This document shows positions 6,081 through 8,937 of a stretch of DNA of 8,937 nucleotides, one piece after another. A program made the position numbers and the translations under genes. Position 1 is the first letter of the stretch; each line of letters begins with the position of its first letter. The notes beneath the pieces are model-generated. The model was not told the DNA's origin. It worked only from the letters and a program-made list of their open reading frames with translations, and made no database searches. Origin of the DNA: a bacterium (GTDB lineage Bacteria > Omnitrophota > Gorgyraeia > Gygaellales > UBA12090). The stretch is from NCBI GenBank assembly GCA_004299495.1, contig SCPY01000287.1, forward strand, positions 1 through 8,937, written 5' to 3'.

Positions 6081-6854
6081 ATGTCGGATTTAAAAGGAAA
6101 AACAGCGATTGTGACCGGGGCAAGCCGCGGGATTGGTAAGGCCCTTGCGCTAACCGCTGCTGGCTTAGGGGTTAATGTGGTGATTGCCGCGCGGGGCGAA
6201 GGCCCGCTTAAGGAAACAGCGGATGAAATCCGCAAGAAATACAAGGTTGAGGTTTTGCCGGTTGCCTGCGACGTAACCAAATTGGCCAATTTAGAGAATT
6301 TAGTGAATAAGGCCAAGGAAAAATTCGGCAAGGTAGATATCCTCATCAATAACGCCGGAGTCTCCAGCCAGTCCCCTTTTGAGAAGCAGCCTATTGAAGA
6401 TTTGGAGAAGCTTGCCTTTACCAATTATTTAGGTTATGTGCGGCTGATCCGCCTGCTGATAAACGATATGATAAAAAATAAATCCGGGGCGATTATCAAT
6501 ATGGTTTCGGGTTCAACGCTGTGCGATCCCGTACCCAGAAATTTTGTGGTCTATAGTTCGCTTAAAGTCGGACTGCGCGCGTTCTGTAAGGGATTATTCT
6601 GGGAAATGCGCGATTACGGGATAAAGGTAACCTCAATTTTACCCGGGGTAACCGATACGGATTTAACCGGAAAGCTTAAAGAGGTAACCGCGGATACCTC
6701 GCGGCTGATGACCACAGAGGCGATTGAGAACGCGGTCAGGTTTGCGCTGACTGTTCCGGCAAATGTCTGCCCTCTGGAGATCGCGGTGATCAATCAGCAG
6801 ACGCCCTGGACCGCTCCGGTGATACCTTTTAAGCAGGAGCATCCTGATAAATAA
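6081..6854 (+). CDS. Short-chain dehydrogenase/reductase (SDR), candidate polyketide ketoreductase
   Basis: A 257-aa classical SDR with GGGAGG 6 nt before ATG 6081. The nucleotide-binding motif TGASRGIG spans residues 12-19. Arg38 after the second strand (VVIAAR) is compatible with NADP(H). CDV is at 63-65, NNAG at 90-93 and catalytic Asn115 follows in FTNYLG. The active-site Ser lies in MVSGS (143 or 145), with Tyr158 and Lys162 in VYSSLKVG. The PG motif (188-189) is followed by TDTDLTGKL. All catalytic residues are intact. Type II PKS clusters often carry an SDR ketoreductase acting on the nascent chain. Reduction of a later ring intermediate, or an unrelated dehydrogenase, cannot be excluded. 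It is the last gene before the palindrome and probably co-transcribed with the MFS gene (29-bp gap). Confidence 0.88.
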   Translation: MSDLKGKTAIVTGASRGIGKALALTAAGLGVNVVIAARGEGPLKETADEIRKKYKVEVLPVACDVTKLANLENLVNKAKEKFGKVDILINNAGVSSQSPFEKQPIEDLEKLAFTNYLGYVRLIRLLINDMIKNKSGAIINMVSGSTLCDPVPRNFVVYSSLKVGLRAFCKGLFWEMRDYGIKVTSILPGVTDTDLTGKLKEVTADTSRLMTTEAIENAVRFALTVPANVCPLEIAVINQQTPWTAPVIPFKQEHPDK

Positions 6855-7015
6855 AGCGCGGGTCCTGCCAGGGGTATGTCTTCGCAGGGACGTTCGGCTT
6901 GCTCCTGCGGCAAGCCTCGCTCGGCGAAAATTTTTGCACGCCTCACTGTCGCTCGGCGGCCAAGCTGCAAAAATTTCCGGACGCCCTGCTCAAACATACC
7001 CCTGTCACCCGCGCT
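6855..7015 (+). repeat. 161-bp branched imperfect palindrome (MITE-like element or structured RNA)
   Basis: The element starts directly after the SDR stop codon. AGCGCGGGT (6855-6863) pairs perfectly with 7007-7015. CAGGGGTATGT (6869-6879) pairs perfectly with 6994-7004. GCAGGG..CGT.CGG (6884-6896) pairs imperfectly with 6977-6989. Inside are a 7-bp stem with a 7-nt loop (GGCTTGC 6896-6902 / GCAAGCC 6910-6916) and an 11-bp stem (AAATTTTTGCA 6928-6938 / TGCAAAAATTT 6966-6976) closing a 27-nt loop. TCGCTCGGCG occurs twice as a direct repeat (6917-6926 and 6949-6958). No U-tract follows on either side, so it is not a textbook intrinsic terminator. It could be a small non-autonomous mobile or extragenic palindromic element, or a transcribed structure separating two operons. 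No target-site duplication is evident. Confidence 0.7.
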
Positions 7016-7050
7016 AATATAAAAACTGCTTAATATTAACGGTTTTAAGT

Positions 7051-7058
7051 GGAGGTGA
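7051..7058 (+). promoter_or_regulatory. Near-perfect Shine-Dalgarno that sets a GTG start at 7061
   Basis: GGAGGTGA matches the 16S rRNA anti-SD almost completely, with GGAGG 5 nt before GTG 7061. A longer frame from GTG 7049 would overlap this SD and has none of its own, so 7061 is preferred. This strong site directly follows the palindrome region. Confidence 0.65.
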
Positions 7059-7060
7059 CA

Positions 7061-7486
7061 GTGGATAAAAGAGATGAAAAGGACCTAAAGGAGCGTTATC
7101 TGGTTTGGCTTTATAAGACGACAAAAGAGGCGTTTGACAGGTATGAGCGTAAATTTACCCAGCTGGAGATTGATGAATATATCCTGCTGGAAATGGAAAA
7201 AGAGCTAAAAGGCGCGTACCTGCCGCAAGAGAAGAAACCTCTGGAGAAGCTGGTTAATGATTTCCGGAATTATATTGCTGAGAAAGAAAAGGCCTGCCTT
7301 AGGCTGAAATATAAGGGAAAGAAGATTGACCCGGAGTTTATTTTCCTGGATGTAAAGCTGGAATCAATAGAAAAGGCGATTATACGGGAATTAGGCAAGG
7401 AGCAATTGGAGAAGATAAAGGCCGCCTGCCACGAGGAGATGCTCAAGAGGATTATAGAAGAAAAACAGGAGCATAGGTTGAACTGA
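7061..7486 (+). CDS. Uncharacterised charged, helical 141-aa protein
   Basis: I do not recognise this protein. It is 141 aa from GTG 7061, very rich in Lys and Glu, and almost certainly mostly alpha-helical. It has no signal peptide or membrane segment. Features include an N-terminal RYLVWLYKTTKEAFDRYERK stretch, ILLEMEKELKG, a Pro-containing break at YLPQEKKPLEK, and a C-terminal amphipathic region (VKLESIEKAIIRELGKEQLE) continuing to the end. A coiled-coil or helical-bundle scaffold is possible. Its stop overlaps the start of the amidohydrolase by one base (TGATG), so the two are translationally coupled and may work together, perhaps as partner proteins. No catalytic motif is visible. The 194-bp gap upstream holds the palindrome and an AT-rich stretch (7016-7048) in which I see no convincing promoter. 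Confidence 0.72.
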   Translation: MDKRDEKDLKERYLVWLYKTTKEAFDRYERKFTQLEIDEYILLEMEKELKGAYLPQEKKPLEKLVNDFRNYIAEKEKACLRLKYKGKKIDPEFIFLDVKLESIEKAIIRELGKEQLEKIKAACHEEMLKRIIEEKQEHRLN

Positions 7487-8418
7487 TGCCGGGAATAATC
7501 ATAGACGCACACAGCCATTATTTGCCGGAAGAAATTATTAAGACTTCCTCATTTTATCATGCCGGATGGATGGATATTGAAGGCCAGCTTAAGATGATGG
7601 AGGAATCCGGTATTGATAGGGCGGTCTTGAATTACCCTACCACCGACGCCCACATAAAACTAAGCGATGAAGAAAAGGCCTGCAGGATTTATAACGACGG
7701 TTTAGCCAAGATTTTAAAGAAATATCCCCATAAATTTATCGGCCTTGGGATTTTGCCTATTGGCGATAAGGAAAAGATGCTTTTTGAGTTTAAGCGCTGC
7801 GTAAAAGAATTAGCTATCAGGGGAATATCTTTAGCCTCAAGCTATGGCGGCGTATATCTCGATGATAAACGTTTTTATCCTTTATACGAGGAGGCCCAAA
7901 GGGAGAAAGTGCCGATATTCGTGCATACCCAGACTATCAATCCTATCGGCTTTGAAAGGGTGGATGACCCCTTGCTTACCCCGGTAGTTGAATATATTTT
8001 TGATATGACCATGTGTGTTTCTAAAATGATGATGTCGGAGGTTTTCAGCAGATTCGCGCAAGTAAAATTTATCTTTGCCCACTTCGGCGGGGTTTTACCT
8101 TTTTTAAAAGACAGGTTTGACACGGTCTATACAATGCTGCGCTTGCGCAATATCGTTAAGGATTTAGGCAGGGCCCCTTCTGAAATTCTAAAGAATATCT
8201 ATTGCGACACCAGCGCGGTTAAATCTAAAGATATACTGAAGATGGCGCTGGATATGTTTGGCCCGCAGCGGCTGTTGTGGGGTTCGGATTATCCGGCTAA
8301 CAAGGATATCGCGGGCGCTTTAAATGCGGTTAATGAGCTTGAGATAAGCCGGGAGCAGAGGGAAAAGATATTAGGAAAGAATATGCAAGATATTTTTGAT
8401 TTACAGTTAACCGTATAG
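7486..8418 (+). CDS. ACMSD-family amidohydrolase (PF04909), candidate aromatic acid decarboxylase
   Basis: A 310-aa TIM-barrel metal enzyme of the amidohydrolase-2 family, which includes ACMSD and gamma-resorcylate decarboxylase. The metal-binding HxH lies at the N-terminus (IIDAHSHYLPEE; His9, His11). Further expected residues are His147 in IFVHTQ, His199 in IFAHFGG (position of the ACMSD catalytic His) and Asp268 in WGSDYP. Length and motif order match the family. Members are non-oxidative decarboxylases or hydrolases of (hydroxy)aromatic or related carboxylic acids. Next to a type II PKS block, it could remove a carboxyl group from an aromatic product (inference), or belong to an unrelated pathway after the palindrome. 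ATG 7486 overlaps the upstream stop codon by one base, so it is probably translated by coupling. Confidence 0.85.
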   Translation: MPGIIIDAHSHYLPEEIIKTSSFYHAGWMDIEGQLKMMEESGIDRAVLNYPTTDAHIKLSDEEKACRIYNDGLAKILKKYPHKFIGLGILPIGDKEKMLFEFKRCVKELAIRGISLASSYGGVYLDDKRFYPLYEEAQREKVPIFVHTQTINPIGFERVDDPLLTPVVEYIFDMTMCVSKMMMSEVFSRFAQVKFIFAHFGGVLPFLKDRFDTVYTMLRLRNIVKDLGRAPSEILKNIYCDTSAVKSKDILKMALDMFGPQRLLWGSDYPANKDIAGALNAVNELEISREQREKILGKNMQDIFDLQLTV

Positions 8419-8440
8419 ATTAAGGGAGGAGAAGGAAGCT

Positions 8441-8937
8441 ATGCAGATGCAAAAAGAGATTCATTTGACGGGCCGTGATTTAACAGGGATGGTGCAGTTA
8501 AGGCCCCAGGATGTGGGAAAATACGCCATTGTGCCGGGCCCTAAGGACAGGCTTGAAGTATTGCTCAAGAAAATAGAAAATCCGGTGAGGAACTTTTCCT
8601 TTATGGAATATACGATGTATACCGGAAGCTATTCAGGCATTAAGCTCACCGCCATAAACGGAGGAAGGTTTTCCGCCGATACCGCCATAACGAGTGAAGT
8701 TATGTGCAATGCCCAAATCCAGAATATCATCCGTATCGGTACCTGCGGCGCCTTGGATGAGAATATCAAAGTCGGAGATTTGGTAATAGCGGACAGCATA
8801 ATCCGGGGGGATGGGGTTACGCCGTATTATGTAGAGAGTAATTTTAAGACTGCCGCGGATAAGAAAATCGCCGATACCTTAGAAAAAGCGGCCAAAGATT
8901 CAGGTGCTAATGTCCATCGTGGATGCGTCTGGACTAC
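8441..8937 (+). CDS. Nucleoside phosphorylase family protein, 3' truncated
   Basis: An open frame from ATG 8441 to the window edge (165 codons plus two bases). A purine-rich leader with GGGAGGA (8424-8430) and GAAGGA (8431-8436) gives a good SD. The sequence follows the PNP/uridine phosphorylase fold: YAIVPGPKDRLEVLLKKI at the phosphate-binding N-terminus, TMYTGSYSGIKLTAINGG, IIRIGTCGALDENIKVGDLV, and IIRGDGVTPYYV. IGTCGAL and GDLVIADS..RGDG are strong family marks. PGPKDR replaces the usual PGDPxR, and NGGRFSAD replaces a more glycine/proline-rich loop, so it may be a divergent subfamily. The reaction would be phosphorolysis of a nucleoside to base and sugar-1-phosphate. It follows the amidohydrolase after 22 bp and may be in the same operon. 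No link to polyketide synthesis is apparent. Confidence 0.82.
   Translation, partial: MQMQKEIHLTGRDLTGMVQLRPQDVGKYAIVPGPKDRLEVLLKKIENPVRNFSFMEYTMYTGSYSGIKLTAINGGRFSADTAITSEVMCNAQIQNIIRIGTCGALDENIKVGDLVIADSIIRGDGVTPYYVESNFKTAADKKIADTLEKAAKDSGANVHRGCVWT

Noticed and set aside
6794..6997. A 67-codon minus-strand open frame across the SDR end and the palindrome
   Set aside because: Most of it is the palindrome read on the other strand. It has no recognisable domain or SD, and the plus-strand SDR covers its 3' end.
6855..7015. Palindrome as a classical rho-independent terminator
   Set aside because: The stems are long and branched, and no run of T follows the right arm on the + strand or the left arm on the - strand.
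7016..7048. AT-rich stretch after the palindrome as a promoter for the 7061 gene
   Set aside because: TAATAT-like words occur, but the positions upstream fall in the GC-rich palindrome arm and give no -35 match.
1..8937. CRISPR array, tRNA, rRNA or insertion sequence
   Set aside because: I saw no regularly spaced repeats, tRNA-like cloverleaf, rRNA signature or transposase. The only mobile-like candidate is the palindrome.

Overview
The window reads as most of an aromatic (type II) polyketide synthase gene cluster, followed by what is probably a second functional block. All genes are on the + strand and tightly packed, with short gaps or small overlaps and mostly strong Shine-Dalgarno (SD) sequences, so long co-transcribed units are likely. 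The organism cannot be named from sequence alone. Mixed base composition, strong SD use, GTG starts, a B12-dependent radical SAM enzyme and no visible O2-dependent tailoring enzyme fit an uncultivated, probably anaerobic bacterium. My weak guess is Omnitrophota or a similar candidate phylum, not an actinomycete.

Layout. Positions 2-343 encode the C-terminal end of a catalytic ketosynthase (KS-alpha), cut by the window edge. It overlaps the next gene, a chain length factor (KS-beta, 336-1565) in which all three catalytic residues of a ketosynthase are replaced. A B12-binding-domain radical SAM protein (1575-3035) lies between the KS pair and the acyl carrier protein (ACP, 3090-3338). Three different cyclase-type genes follow: a PF04199 'HxGTHxD' cyclase (3359-4036, with its C-terminus displaced into another frame up to 4152), a small cupin (4163-4480) and a TcmN/WhiE-type aromatase/cyclase (4490-4945). 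An MFS exporter-like protein (4918-6051) and an SDR oxidoreductase (6081-6854) complete the cluster-like block.

A 161-bp branched palindrome (6855-7015) separates this block from a 141-aa charged protein I do not recognise (7061-7486), an ACMSD-type amidohydrolase/decarboxylase (7486-8418) and the start of a nucleoside phosphorylase (8441 to the window end).

Working model (inference). KS-alpha/KS-beta and the ACP build a poly-beta-keto chain. The SDR may reduce one keto group. The aromatase/cyclase, PF04199 cyclase and cupin fold and aromatise it. The radical SAM protein makes an O2-independent modification (methylation or oxidative cyclisation). The MFS protein exports the product. The amidohydrolase could decarboxylate an aromatic carboxylic acid if it belongs to the same pathway. 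No acyltransferase, phosphopantetheinyl transferase or regulator is present, so those are upstream or supplied elsewhere.

The most notable points are the Arg/Asp/Asn triple replacement in the KS-beta, the radical SAM gene inside the minimal PKS set, the apparent frameshift at an (AG)4 tract in the PF04199 cyclase, and the branched palindrome.
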